Source of the DNA: Saprospira grandis DSM 2844 | GTDB lineage: Bacteria; Bacteroidota; Bacteroidia; Chitinophagales; Saprospiraceae | Assembly: GCA_945888475.1 (NCBI GenBank) | Contig: CAMDAB010000007.1 | Span: 1 to 54,191 of the forward strand | Reading direction: 5' to 3' | Length of the DNA: 54,191 nucleotides | Shown here: positions 1-10,253 of the stretch, in pieces | Layout: every line of letters begins with the position of its first letter | How positions within the stretch are numbered: the first letter of the stretch is position 1 | Made by a program: the position numbers and the translations under genes | The notes under the pieces: generated by a model | Told to the model about the DNA's origin: nothing | What the model saw: only the letters and a program-made list of their open reading frames with translations | Databases searched by the model: none

Positions 1-121
1 CTGCCATTGAGAAAAACACAGTTTGATCCTTACTGATAAAGAGAAAAACTTATTTTTTAACTATGCATGCATCTTTTTTGATAAATAATTCAGAATGAAA
101 GTGCTATTAGAACTAAAAAGA
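1..121. other. Left-edge non-coding stretch
   Basis: AT-rich sequence with no supported reading frame. It lies beyond the terminator of the first gene, and I see no promoter pair or RNA gene in it. It may be the 3' flank or leader of a gene outside the window. Confidence 0.4.
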
Positions 122-154
122 AAAGAGGCTACCCAAAAATTGGAAAGCCTCTTT
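122..154 (-). terminator. Intrinsic terminator of the 1694-aa T9SS protein
   Basis: A 9-bp stem (AAAGAGGCT at 122-130 with AGCCTCTTT at 146-154) has a loop that itself pairs CCAA with TTGG. On the minus strand it is followed by a T-rich run. It lies about 25 nt after the stop codon of the large gene. Confidence 0.8.
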
Positions 155-179
155 CAATATTTAATGATTAGCAGTTAGA

Positions 180-3100
180 CTAATGTGCTATCTGAAACTT
201 TGAGCTAATTACATTCTTATGATTCTCTGAAATTTTAATAAAGTAAGTGCCCGATGATAGAGATTTAGTGTCAATAGTCTTGATATTGTTATAGATTCCT
301 TTCGACTGTCCGAAAACATTTAGAATTTCTACACTATACGTTTCTGAAGATGATTCAATATGAATAAAATCATCTGCCGGATTCGGGTAAAATGAAAATT
401 TGTTATCCGCTGCGATTTCGACCGACCTTATGGGTGAATAACTGAAACTTCCATCCGTATCGGTTTGTTTCAAACGGTAATAGGAAATTCCGCCGAAGGG
501 GTTGTAGTCTATAGCACTGTAATTAAGTTCTACCCCGGCGGATTCATCTGCAGCTTTAACATCAGATACATATTGCCATTGAATAGCATCACCACTGCGT
601 TCGATGCTGAAAAAGTCATTATTAGTTTCAGATGCCGTAGTCCATTCAAGTAAAACGGTCCTGTTGATTTGACTGTTTGCATCGAAAGAGATAAGCGCAA
701 CAGGTAAAATCTGTGTAAACTCTCTGAAACCAACTGAGTCACAAACACAATTTGACACATTGCTGAGAACCCCTGCAAAGCCAAAGAAATTGCAACTGAA
801 TGCATTGATTTGAACATTTTGTGTCAATGTTGCTCCTGGAGCTATCGGGCTATTGATAATTGAAGTTTGTATTGGATTGCCAGTTATATTGCCCAGATTA
901 TCGATACAGTAAAAATCAATGCTAAGAGGATTATTTGTTGCTTGTGTACCATTGTTTTCAACCTCAAAGTTTACTAAATAATTACTGCCCGAAAGTACCA
1001 CAGGACTTGATAGTCTGAGATCTGCAATAGGCTTCTCCACCAAAATATTTTGACTATTAAACCCTGTAGAATATTGAACTATATTACACTGTCCTGATAG
1101 TTCCGTGACACAGGAAACAGGCCCGTTAATATCGAAACCTTGAACAGATATCTGACTTAAACCACAGGCAGGCACCGCTGTTTCAGATACATCGATACTA
1201 TATCTCAATCTTGTTGCATTGGGTAATCCCGACGGTATCTGCAACCTGATTATCTGCTGACCACTTGCATTGACAGTAACAGAACTTAGTGAAACGCAGG
1301 AGGCCGAGTTGCAGGTTAAGCTGCCGCTGACAAATCTCAAACCATTATTCAAAACAATTTCAATGCTTGCAGTTGATCCGGTTACACCGCCAATGATAGT
1401 TGTCGTAATATCAATGCTTCTATTTGCACAGTTTGAAGTAGTTGCTGCATTGATAAGGTGGTCGGTAAAGTATTCGGGTTCTAAATCTGTAATTCTGATA
1501 TTTGGTACCGAAAAAGGAATATTACTGCCGCTTGATATTGAGCCGCAAGAGCTGTTTGCAGCTGCAAATACATTAAATGAGCTGTTTGGCGCAAAATTAC
1601 AATTAGTCTGCATCTCGAAACGAACACCAATTTGTCTGAGTGAACTGTTTCCGGCAGCACTGATGGTGCCCAATAAGCCTGTAGATAATGGATAGGCGAT
1701 ATGGTTGCTCAGGATAAAACTGTAAGTATTTCCACTTTGAATAGCATTTATTGGTTGCCAGTTACCTGAGCCTCTGGGGTATTCGGCTTGAAAATTAAGA
1801 GGAAATAAACCATTTGAAGCCTGAATGACAAAACGATTGTTTACAGTGTTACCTGCTTGAACGGAATTTACAGTATATTCATAAAAGCCATTAGTACACA
1901 AACTTATAGTTCCTGAAGGAACGGTTACGTTATTTATGCTAATCTCTGAAGCTGCGGGTGTAAAACGTAGAAAAATATTTTTTTGCTGGCAGCTATAAGT
2001 ATCGGGACTCGACGGGTAGGCCGCACAGTTCCAACCTGCTAAAACCCTGATACTATCAATACTACAATTGCTGTAACTAAACCTGATTCTATAATTACTT
2101 GTTTGACCTGAACTTAAGCCAGCATTACTAAGTTGGTACCAAATACCTCCGGGATAACTGATTGGGCTAAGTGTTGTCGATGTGGTTAAATTTGTAACGG
2201 ATATGATATTATAGTTAGCACTATTTGGTAATGCCAACCATGTAAATGGCGCAACTCCGGAGCCATCATTGCTCAAACTGATATCGAAAAATTCTTGTGG
2301 CGCAACAGCTTGTACTTCACCTACTAAATTAGATAGTGTCAGATTGCCTTTATTACTATGATTGATTGGCCTGTTTGCACCGTATAGGTTTCCGCTGTGT
2401 ACAGCAGGATATGTTGCGGCATTTGCAAAAGCATAGTAAAAATCTTTAACAAATACCCTAAATGTTATTGTTTCGGTGGTTCTTGTGCCACAGGTAGGCC
2501 TAACTGTTACCGGGATCATTGTCCCATAGGTATTTGTTACAGTGATTTCAAAAGGAAGCCAATTGCCAGGATTTACAAAGGTCAAGACGTTTCCGTTTAC
2601 GGAGCTTGGTGTAAGTGTAAGGCCATACCCTGCAGTTCCGAAAGATGCCGTATAAATATAAGTTGAACTTACATACTCATAGCCATTTGGCATAACAACC
2701 TGAAAAGAATCGATATACATCGCCGGTCTGAATTCATTTCGGTATTTTACACCAGCAGTGTTGAATCGTCGGGCCAGGTAATTTGTATTTCCACCCAATG
2801 AATTATTGGAACATTGAGAGGTGTTGAAGGTGTTTGAGCCGTTCAGAGAAGTTGTGCCAACCAGATAGAACTCAGGAACAAACTCATTACACCTGATATT
2901 ATTTCCCGATATGGTATTGTAAAGGTACCATGCAAGGCCGCTTTGCGTGTCGTTTAGCGGTAGTGTATTGGTCTGCACAATGTAACGCGACAGCGTAAAA
3001 ATACTGTCATTTTGCAATAAACCACCGCTTGGCAGGGCTCCATTTAAATTCCATCCAATTCTTTGACGGCCATTTGTACTGCCTGAATTGAATGAAGTGT

Positions 3101-5264
3101 TATAGGTTCCACTGCTCAGCAAGACACCCGATCTCCATATTTCGACATAAACACTTTGTGCAAGAAGTGGATATGCTGTGCCCTGACTCAGAACCTCGAG
3201 TTGCATCCCAAGGTTCGAAGCTGCATTTGATTGAACTGCACTGCCGCTGAGTTGAATGGTGTCGAGAAAAAGCGCTTTACTCAAATCGTAGTTACTTATA
3301 CTGCTAATGGATTGGCGGCTGGTCATATTTGCATTGGTCCAGCCCAAACAACCATTGGTTCTTCTCAGCGTTGGGACTAGATTTACAGGACCCGAACTGC
3401 AGGGCATGGGACAGTATGTTTGAACAAGGAGACTGCCACAGCTTCTTCTTCCAAAACAAAGACAAGATGTTGCAGGGTTATTAATTTGTACAAAACCATA
3501 TCTGAGCGTAAAATTTAACGCATTGTTACCTGCCGTGCAATTGTACACTAAATCAATTTGTGCAAATCCAGTTGTATTACTTGGCGATTGAATCCAAACG
3601 GTATCATTCGAAACTGTAAAACCGATACTTGATGCTGCACTAGTAGCAGGGTATTCACCATTTGTCCATATGGAATTCCCTGCTACTGTTACACCTGCGG
3701 GGAGCACAACATACCAACTCCAACGCGTATTTACGGAGTTGAAAGGGTTGTTATTTCCATTAATGCCGCTACTTAAACGTACTGTAAAGGGCACTCCCGG
3801 TACTATATTTGCAGGGGCATAGCCATTTGGTATCATTACATCCTGCGACCAGCTAAGGCCATTTATTCTCTGAGACTGAAGGGCATTTCTGCAAATGTCA
3901 TTGTAATTTATTGCTCCAGCTATGCCACTGTTTGTTGATATTCCCTGTCCGCAGGGGGCATTACAGTTAGGTTGTATCTGAAAATTAATCTGAACAGTAT
4001 TACCCGGAGCCAAATCATCGAAAAAACCATCGGCATCTATATCTTCAAGACCACCTGGCCCATCAGGATCGAAGCTGAAGAAATTGGCAGTGCCAATATT
4101 GAGTATGCCTCCGCTGAAAGTGCTTGGCACTGAATTGCCGTTGATGTTTACATTCCCAATAAAAGAATAAGAAGCAATCTGTAAAGTTGTCAGGGAAGTT
4201 CCTTGACTGATTCCGCCTAAGCGTAGTACAACATTATAAGCCGATGCAACCGTATTATTGCCACTGCCCGACCAATTGTAACTGGCCTGCATATTTATAA
4301 ATCCGTTATTACCGGTTCCGCACATATCTACAAATCCCGGAGCTTTTGAAGCCGTAAATGAGGATAAACTTCCAACACCTGTAGGAAAGTTAATTGTACC
4401 TATGCCAGTACTTGTCTGACACCATTGTGAACTTAGTGCTGAACAGCCCCAACCAGTTCTGTATAAAGTAGTTGCATTGCAATTTAAAATGCGGATATTT
4501 TCTGTAAATACAAGCGACTCGCCATTTGTAAATATGCCATCAGCCCCAAGCATCGATGGACCAATTGAGTAAAATAAGGTATCACCATTGGTAGAATTTG
4601 GGGTTACAGTGCCAAAGCCGTTAAGCGTAAGCGAGTTATGGCTTATTGACCCTGACGGAGATATGACATGAAAATATACATTTGAAGTTACACCGCTCGA
4701 GCCATTTGTAATAGAAAAATTTCTGTTAATAATGCTGCCAACAATAGCATTATTTATAGCCGCAGGCTGTATGAAGGTTATTGAAGGAAATAATACGTTA
4801 TAAGAATTTATATCCGGATCGTTTTCTGTAACAGTCCCAGTGCTGCCACTTACTATCACTATATCTTTAAATATTCCACCAGCCAATGCATGCGTTCTGG
4901 CAGTACAATCTGCTGTTTTTAAAATACTGAAACTAAAAAAATTTCCTGGAATTAGCCTACTTGGACTGACTTGAAATATTGGAGCAGAAGCAGTTCCGCC
5001 AGCATGTACTATTCCTGTTATACCTTGAGCACTCATAAGCTGAACCGAACCATTTTGATAGCTGATACCAGGTGGTAACTGAATTTCAACTGTTAAGTCT
5101 GTTGTGCTGCTTAAAATATTAACATCAACTCTAAGCAGACCACTGGCATTGCAAGTGATTATATCTTCAGCTTGTGTAGGATAACTGATTAGGAATTGTG
5201 ATTTAACTTGCCCTGCCCATAATAGCAAGAACATCCAAAAATGAATTAGTAATTTTTTTTTCAT
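180..5264 (-). CDS. Giant secreted T9SS cargo protein with DUF11-like beta-sandwich regions (1694 aa)
   Basis: Predicted surface or secreted protein. Residues 1-22 form a Sec signal peptide (MKKKLL..., hydrophobic core, cleavage near VKS/Q). The body is Ser/Thr/Asn/Gly-rich with spaced cysteines. It has DUF11-like stretches such as 'VEIQLPPGISYQNGSVQL' near the N-terminus and a related 'IEIVLNNGLRFVSGSLTC' region near residue 1300. A fibronectin-like module with 'ALISFDANSQ...LEWTTASETNN' spans about 1525-1617. A type A T9SS sorting domain (YPNPADDF ... GTYFIKI) ends the protein at about 1620-1694. Export through the T9SS to the surface follows from that tail; an adhesive or structural role is inference. 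It has its own -7 box and terminator, so it is probably monocistronic. No catalytic motif was seen. Confidence 0.9.
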   Translation of the reverse strand: MKKKLLIHFWMFLLLWAGQVKSQFLISYPTQAEDIITCNASGLLRVDVNILSSTTDLTVEIQLPPGISYQNGSVQLMSAQGITGIVHAGGTASAPIFQVSPSRLIPGNFFSFSILKTADCTARTHALAGGIFKDIVIVSGSTGTVTENDPDINSYNVLFPSITFIQPAAINNAIVGSIINRNFSITNGSSGVTSNVYFHVISPSGSISHNSLTLNGFGTVTPNSTNGDTLFYSIGPSMLGADGIFTNGESLVFTENIRILNCNATTLYRTGWGCSALSSQWCQTSTGIGTINFPTGVGSLSSFTASKAPGFVDMCGTGNNGFINMQASYNWSGSGNNTVASAYNVVLRLGGISQGTSLTTLQIASYSFIGNVNINGNSVPSTFSGGILNIGTANFFSFDPDGPGGLEDIDADGFFDDLAPGNTVQINFQIQPNCNAPCGQGISTNSGIAGAINYNDICRNALQSQRINGLSWSQDVMIPNGYAPANIVPGVPFTVRLSSGINGNNNPFNSVNTRWSWYVVLPAGVTVAGNSIWTNGEYPATSAASSIGFTVSNDTVWIQSPSNTTGFAQIDLVYNCTAGNNALNFTLRYGFVQINNPATSCLCFGRRSCGSLLVQTYCPMPCSSGPVNLVPTLRRTNGCLGWTNANMTSRQSISSISNYDLSKALFLDTIQLSGSAVQSNAASNLGMQLEVLSQGTAYPLLAQSVYVEIWRSGVLLSSGTYNTSFNSGSTNGRQRIGWNLNGALPSGGLLQNDSIFTLSRYIVQTNTLPLNDTQSGLAWYLYNTISGNNIRCNEFVPEFYLVGTTSLNGSNTFNTSQCSNNSLGGNTNYLARRFNTAGVKYRNEFRPAMYIDSFQVVMPNGYEYVSSTYIYTASFGTAGYGLTLTPSSVNGNVLTFVNPGNWLPFEITVTNTYGTMIPVTVRPTCGTRTTETITFRVFVKDFYYAFANAATYPAVHSGNLYGANRPINHSNKGNLTLSNLVGEVQAVAPQEFFDISLSNDGSGVAPFTWLALPNSANYNIISVTNLTTSTTLSPISYPGGIWYQLSNAGLSSGQTSNYRIRFSYSNCSIDSIRVLAGWNCAAYPSSPDTYSCQQKNIFLRFTPAASEISINNVTVPSGTISLCTNGFYEYTVNSVQAGNTVNNRFVIQASNGLFPLNFQAEYPRGSGNWQPINAIQSGNTYSFILSNHIAYPLSTGLLGTISAAGNSSLRQIGVRFEMQTNCNFAPNSSFNVFAAANSSCGSISSGSNIPFSVPNIRITDLEPEYFTDHLINAATTSNCANRSIDITTTIIGGVTGSTASIEIVLNNGLRFVSGSLTCNSASCVSLSSVTVNASGQQIIRLQIPSGLPNATRLRYSIDVSETAVPACGLSQISVQGFDINGPVSCVTELSGQCNIVQYSTGFNSQNILVEKPIADLRLSSPVVLSGSNYLVNFEVENNGTQATNNPLSIDFYCIDNLGNITGNPIQTSIINSPIAPGATLTQNVQINAFSCNFFGFAGVLSNVSNCVCDSVGFREFTQILPVALISFDANSQINRTVLLEWTTASETNNDFFSIERSGDAIQWQYVSDVKAADESAGVELNYSAIDYNPFGGISYYRLKQTDTDGSFSYSPIRSVEIAADNKFSFYPNPADDFIHIESSSETYSVEILNVFGQSKGIYNNIKTIDTKSLSSGTYFIKISENHKNVISSKFQIAH

Positions 5265-5287
5265 AATGCCTTATTAAATTAAAGGTT

Positions 5288-5295
5288 CAAATTTA
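5288..5295 (-). promoter_or_regulatory. Bacteroidota -7 box (TAAATTTG) for the 1694-aa gene
   Basis: On the minus strand TAAATTTG matches the TAnnTTTG consensus and lies 23 nt before the ATG. No TTG sits at the usual 19-nt spacing; the nearest is 25 nt away, so only the -7 half is supported. Confidence 0.5.
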
Positions 5296-5485
5296 ATATT
5301 ACATAGGGATATTAAAAAGCCAAGTTTTTAATTTAACTGTAATTTTATTTTGAAATCAAATTTATTTTATGCAAATATGTTTTTAATATTTTTATAAAAT
5401 TATATTATGGAAAATAATATTTTGAAATTGTGTTTTTAGATGTCATGTATGAACAGTTGTAAAGCAGCGTATAAAATTAGTAAAA

Positions 5486-5515
5486 AAAGTCATCGCCAAA
5501 AATGACGATGACTTT
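5486..5515 (-). terminator. Intrinsic terminator of the 1552-aa SprB-repeat gene
   Basis: A perfect 10-bp stem, AAAGTCATCG (5486-5495) with CGATGACTTT (5506-5515), has a 10-nt loop. A run of A on its left becomes the T tract on the minus strand. It lies about 30 nt after the stop codon and probably ends the three-gene unit that starts at 13467. Confidence 0.85.
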
Positions 5516-5546
5516 AAAAAAAAATTAAAACCTAACCTAAAAAAAA

Positions 5547-8500
5547 CTATCTTTTAATATTCATTTTTCCAGTTCCTAAGACCTTGCCAGTTTCGTCGCT
5601 AAGAATGACAAAATAGTTGGCGCTGTTGAGTCTGCTGATCTCTAATGTGGTTGCTCCAACTTTTTCTGTGAGTGGCTTGATTGAAATTTGATTTCCATTG
5701 ACATCGAGCACAGATAAGACAAGCTTTGAATCAGAATTGCCTGCATAATTTACAGTAGCAGTGGTCGAAGATTTGTCAATACTTACCAATACGTAATTGT
5801 TGGCAGTACTTGCAACGCTTCTGTTTCCTGTAAGTCCGTTGTTGTTGTTACAATCGAGATTGATAGTGAACTGACCGATACATTCTTGAATACAGCCATT
5901 GGAATCTGTGGCATAGTATGCATAGATACCAGCCTGGAGACCTGTAAACAAGCCAGTATTGTTAGATACTGTATTGCTTTGACCTACACCAGCCAATCCA
6001 AAAGTAAATGGAGTAGTTCCACCGCTGGCAGTTATGGTAGCAGAACCATCGTTACCAATGCAGGTTTCGTTTGAACTGCTTTCGAGGCTAACCAAAATCT
6101 GATCTGGTTGGGTTACAATAACATTGGACACCTGTACGCAACCTTTTACATCTGTAGCAGTAACTGCGTAAGTTCCAGCGCAAAGACCACTTATACTGGC
6201 AGTATTTTCTCCATTGCTCCAAACAAAAGTTAAAGCCGGAACAGTACCTGAAACGGTAGCAGTTCCATTGCAATCGCCAAAACAAGTAACCGGGGTTGAG
6301 CTAGTCCTGATGGTAAATGAAAGTGTACCGTTCAATGTAACTGAAACAGAGGCTCTACAGCCATTAGCATCGGTTACGTTTACAGTATAAACTCCGTTTG
6401 GAAGTCCACTGAAAATATTTGATGCATTGCCAAGTCCATTAACCTGATAAGTAAACGGAGCAGTTCCACCTGTCACTGCGATTTCGAAGGAGCCATTGCT
6501 CAAACCGCAGCTTGGTTGAATTACATTGGAAGCTACCGCGCTGAGAGCCTCAGGTGTAGTAATTTCAGCACGTACAATAGCTGTACAATTATTGGCGTCG
6601 CTAACAGTTACCTGGTAAGTGCCGGTAGCAAGGTTGTTAAAGACATTGCTGCTAACATTTCCGTTGCCAATATTGAATTGGTATGCAGGAGTTCCGCCGC
6701 TTACAGCAACTTCAAAGCTTCCGTTGTTATTGCCACAAAGTGACTGTGTTACATTGATTGAATTAGCTGTAAGTTGAGCAGGTGCTGTAATTTCGGCAGT
6801 TACAACTGTACTGCAATTGTTGGCATCTGTAATCTCAACTGTGTAAGTTCCTACATTCAACCCACTGAATACATTAGCGCTGTATGCAATGCCATTGAGG
6901 TTGTAAACAAATGGCGCTGTTCCTCCTGTAACATTTATTTCAAAGCCTCCATTGCTGTTTCCGCAAAGTGCCTGAGTTAGATTTGCAACAGTTGCCTCGA
7001 GTGGGGCAGGAGTCGTAATTGTAGCGATAACACTGTTTGAACAATTATTAGCATCTGTAACAACCACGGTGTAAGTTCCTGCGGCAAGTCCGCTGAATAC
7101 ATTTCCGGAAGCTGCATTTCCATTGATTGTGTAGCTGTATGGAGCTGTTCCACCACTTGCACTTACTGTAAATCCACCATTAGAATTGCCACAGAGTTCC
7201 TGCGTCAAGCCTCCGATTGTAGCCACGAGAGGAGCTGGAGCTGTAACAGTTGTGCTAAGTGTAAAGGAACAACCGTTAGCATCAAGCACGGCTACCTGAT
7301 AAGTACCAGAACTGAGACCGGTGAATACATTGTTGGCTACAAAACCACTTCCAATTGAGTAAAGGTATGGGGCTGTTCCTCCATTCACATTTACAGTAAT
7401 TGAACCGCCAGTAGAATTAGCATCTGCACATAGTACACTGGTAGCTGTTGCAGTAGCAGAAATTGGAGTTACTGAACCGTTAATTTCAAAAGTAAAGTTT
7501 GAACAATCTGGCTGACAACCTGCAGCATCACTCACTACTAAACTGTATGAGCCCGCAGTTAAATTTGTAAATATGCCTGTATTGTTAGTGAATATTTCAC
7601 CCGTAGTGTTGTTAATCACCGTAAAATTATAGGGAGCAGTGCCTCCGCTTACTGTAATGAAGGCGACGCCATCGTTCAGGCTGCACACTAGATCTTTAAC
7701 ATCTGTAATCGAAATTTCCAACTGACAAGGAAGCGGATCAACAATAATAGTGTAAGTAAAAGTATTAACTCCACCACAACTGTCGCTAACGCTTACAGTA
7801 AAGACATTGGTGCCAACATCAGCCGAGGTCGGTGTCCAGCAGAAGTTACCTGCAGGAAAGGGTGAGCCAGCGCTTGTAAATACTGCTGAAGGAATTTCAT
7901 TATTATAATTAAGTCCTAGTACAATACCACTTTGCGGATTATTGGAGTTGATTCTGAAGCAGAGTTGCTGTCCAACAGTGGCAGTTGTCTGATAACTGTT
8001 TGTTCCGTCAATACCTGACAAAGTGCTCAAGCCTGGCTGGAAGACAGATACATTGATAGGTAGTCTTACAGAGCTTATACAGTTACTCGAGATTCCTTCT
8101 GTAACATAATAAATGGTGTTGCCGGCAATGGAAGTATTTGGTGTAATCTGGCTGCTTGCAGAACCACCTGTTGGAGTAGTGTAGAATAAAAGGAAGAAAG
8201 TACTGTCACTAGGCGTTGCAATCAGTGGTGTTGCCACTTCATTCAAGCAATATGTTTGATCATTTGCTGTTGGTGTAGAATTGATTGGAGTAAGAATAAC
8301 GGTAATCGTCAATTCTATGAAACAAGGGGCATTTATACCCTGTGGATAAGCGTAATAAGTATTTGTGCCCGCGATTGCAGGGAAGCCACTGTTGGTATAT
8401 TCTATTGAAGCAGTAGTAACAGGATTTGTATTGAAAAATCTTGTACCTAAAGGAAATGAACCGCTTATCTGAGAGGTTGCTATCGTTGTAGCGCTATCAA

Positions 8501-10205
8501 GGTTACAGAATGTAAAACTATAGCTTGGCGTAACATTCTGACAGTTGGCCTGTACAAATGCTGCAGCATTTATCGGAACATTAATTGGATTGGTAATTGG
8601 TTGGCCGCTACAAGAACCGCTCTGTTGGAAGCCCGATACAAAGGGCTCGATCAAGTTTGTATTTGTAATAGCGCCTACACCGGATATTGTACCGTTTACA
8701 CTGATTTGTTCGCTGCAATTGGCATTGTTCAAAATGATGCATTCCGTTGTGGCACTCAGATTGTAGCTTAGAGTAGCCAATACCGTATTAGGGTTTGTAG
8801 GAAGTGGCAGATTACCAATATTCCAAACAATTGATCCATTTCCACCCAGGGTAGGATTAAAGAATGGCGCAGATCCTGAATTTGGTGTGAAAAAATATTG
8901 TCCGTTGGCATTTACAAAATTGGCATTGTAAGGAACAGGAATGATGATTTGACCATTCACAACATCCTCTGAGCCAATATTTTTAATGTCGAGCTCATAA
9001 GTCAGATTTTGACCGGGTAAAATGGAAGGCGAAGCTGAAGCAGGAATTCCATTAGTTTGTGTAAGTGTATTGATACCGATAATATCGGGTTCATAGGCAT
9101 CGACCGAGAATACAATACCGAAGATAATATAGGTGTCCTGATTGGATCCGTAACGGAAAGTAGTGGACGTTTGATTATTGCCTATGATAGAGTTATTGAC
9201 ATTTGGCAAGTCGAAAACACTGATGTCTAGGCCTGTATTATTCAGAAGATTTGGATTTCTGGTATTGTTACCAGTGAAAATTGATGAGTTGAAGAAATTA
9301 GTTGTACTGTTCCCGCCATGCTCGAGATCTACCCATGCTGTATTTGCCGCATTTCTTATCTGAAAAAAGTCGCCTGAAATCTGACGGTCGCCTTCTCCGG
9401 CGATAAGGCCCATTTTGACATTTACAGGCCCACTTTGAGTAGCATTAAAACCAGACAAAGGAATCGTAAAATCGGCAGTAACATTCCCTGCAACGAAGGC
9501 ATGACCATCGAATACGGTGATATCTCTCAATCTCATATTGTTATTGCTGTAAATTACTACAAGGCTCCAGCCACCGTAGAAACCTGTAGTGCCCCCTGCA
9601 CCCTCAATCAAAGCAATATCTGCCACTGTATAGGCTCCCAATACTCCGTTATTTCTTACATAGTCGGTAACCTCTGCAAATGCCGAGTACATAAAGCCAT
9701 CTCCATTTTGAGGATAATAAATATCAGAAGTAGTGGCAATAACATCAGTATATGCGCTTGAAGAAGGCCCTTTTAATTTAATTTTCTGTTTGTCGAAATT
9801 GACAGTTACGCCATTTTTAGTAACAGGAAAAGTATTGGGGCTACTTGGTCCGTTGCTGGCACGACCTGTCCAATAAAGACCGGCAAAAACAACTTCAGAA
9901 CAGGCAGGAACGGCACCATTTTCGGTAGAGAAATTCAAATTTGCCGAAGATGAGTTTAGGGTCGCAGAATCGTTGTCGATATCAACATAAACCATTGAAT
10001 TCTGATTGCCGCTATTGTCAGAATAGTTCTGCAAGCTAAGATTTGTATTTCCAATCATTGTAAAGTCACCCTTCACATTGTAGATAGAAACACCTGGGTT
10101 GAACGGAGAAGTTCTCTGTGTAAATGGTCTAATCAACTGAGCATTTGCTGTGCCAATGCCTAGTAGAATAAAGATCATCAATAGAAAGTTTTTTAAGATG
10201 CTCAT
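5547..10205 (-). CDS. Giant SprB-repeat T9SS surface protein (1552 aa)
   Basis: Secreted adhesin-like protein. The signal peptide is residues 1-22 (ends TANA/Q). Residues about 25-340 are a distinct N-terminal domain (motifs 'VVFAGLYWTGR', 'GGWSLVVIYSN') that I cannot name. A DUF11-like module follows at about 345-490, then Ig-like segments, a cadherin/Ig-like domain from about 730 ('SGIDGTNSYQTTATVGQQLCF'), and eight SprB-type units (GGTAPY...GTY.V.V.DANGC) at about 835-1450. A type A-like sorting tail is at about 1465-1552 (ends GTGKMNIKR). SprB repeats are known from the Flavobacterium johnsoniae gliding adhesin; adhesion or gliding here is inference. It is the last gene of an apparent operon with 10254-10757 and 10822-13467. 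From the Ig-like domain onward it is a paralog of the latter. Confidence 0.92.
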   Translation of the reverse strand: MSILKNFLLMIFILLGIGTANAQLIRPFTQRTSPFNPGVSIYNVKGDFTMIGNTNLSLQNYSDNSGNQNSMVYVDIDNDSATLNSSSANLNFSTENGAVPACSEVVFAGLYWTGRASNGPSSPNTFPVTKNGVTVNFDKQKIKLKGPSSSAYTDVIATTSDIYYPQNGDGFMYSAFAEVTDYVRNNGVLGAYTVADIALIEGAGGTTGFYGGWSLVVIYSNNNMRLRDITVFDGHAFVAGNVTADFTIPLSGFNATQSGPVNVKMGLIAGEGDRQISGDFFQIRNAANTAWVDLEHGGNSTTNFFNSSIFTGNNTRNPNLLNNTGLDISVFDLPNVNNSIIGNNQTSTTFRYGSNQDTYIIFGIVFSVDAYEPDIIGINTLTQTNGIPASASPSILPGQNLTYELDIKNIGSEDVVNGQIIIPVPYNANFVNANGQYFFTPNSGSAPFFNPTLGGNGSIVWNIGNLPLPTNPNTVLATLSYNLSATTECIILNNANCSEQISVNGTISGVGAITNTNLIEPFVSGFQQSGSCSGQPITNPINVPINAAAFVQANCQNVTPSYSFTFCNLDSATTIATSQISGSFPLGTRFFNTNPVTTASIEYTNSGFPAIAGTNTYYAYPQGINAPCFIELTITVILTPINSTPTANDQTYCLNEVATPLIATPSDSTFFLLFYTTPTGGSASSQITPNTSIAGNTIYYVTEGISSNCISSVRLPINVSVFQPGLSTLSGIDGTNSYQTTATVGQQLCFRINSNNPQSGIVLGLNYNNEIPSAVFTSAGSPFPAGNFCWTPTSADVGTNVFTVSVSDSCGGVNTFTYTIIVDPLPCQLEISITDVKDLVCSLNDGVAFITVSGGTAPYNFTVINNTTGEIFTNNTGIFTNLTAGSYSLVVSDAAGCQPDCSNFTFEINGSVTPISATATATSVLCADANSTGGSITVNVNGGTAPYLYSIGSGFVANNVFTGLSSGTYQVAVLDANGCSFTLSTTVTAPAPLVATIGGLTQELCGNSNGGFTVSASGGTAPYSYTINGNAASGNVFSGLAAGTYTVVVTDANNCSNSVIATITTPAPLEATVANLTQALCGNSNGGFEINVTGGTAPFVYNLNGIAYSANVFSGLNVGTYTVEITDANNCSTVVTAEITAPAQLTANSINVTQSLCGNNNGSFEVAVSGGTPAYQFNIGNGNVSSNVFNNLATGTYQVTVSDANNCTAIVRAEITTPEALSAVASNVIQPSCGLSNGSFEIAVTGGTAPFTYQVNGLGNASNIFSGLPNGVYTVNVTDANGCRASVSVTLNGTLSFTIRTSSTPVTCFGDCNGTATVSGTVPALTFVWSNGENTASISGLCAGTYAVTATDVKGCVQVSNVIVTQPDQILVSLESSSNETCIGNDGSATITASGGTTPFTFGLAGVGQSNTVSNNTGLFTGLQAGIYAYYATDSNGCIQECIGQFTINLDCNNNNGLTGNRSVASTANNYVLVSIDKSSTTATVNYAGNSDSKLVLSVLDVNGNQISIKPLTEKVGATTLEISRLNSANYFVILSDETGKVLGTGKMNIKR
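5856..7700 (-). repeat. SprB tandem repeat array, eight units
   Basis: The encoded units share GGTAPY-x-GTYxVxVxDANxC. The four middle units have a period of about 228 bp (76 residues): the GGTAPY-type codons recur near 7141, 6914, 6685 and 6458. The first two and last two units are more divergent and each matches a unit of the neighbouring paralog. Confidence 0.88.
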
Positions 10206-10253
10206 AATATGATGCTTATTTATTATTAGATTTTTTGATAATGATAAATGGGT

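Noticed and set aside
1270-1695. 141-codon plus-strand frame inside the 1694-aa gene
   Set aside because: Antisense shadow of a gene with a signal peptide, sorting tail, promoter box and terminator.
5856-7700. Regular direct repeats that might suggest a CRISPR array
   Set aside because: The ~228-bp period is in frame and encodes SprB domains; there are no short identical repeats or unique spacers.
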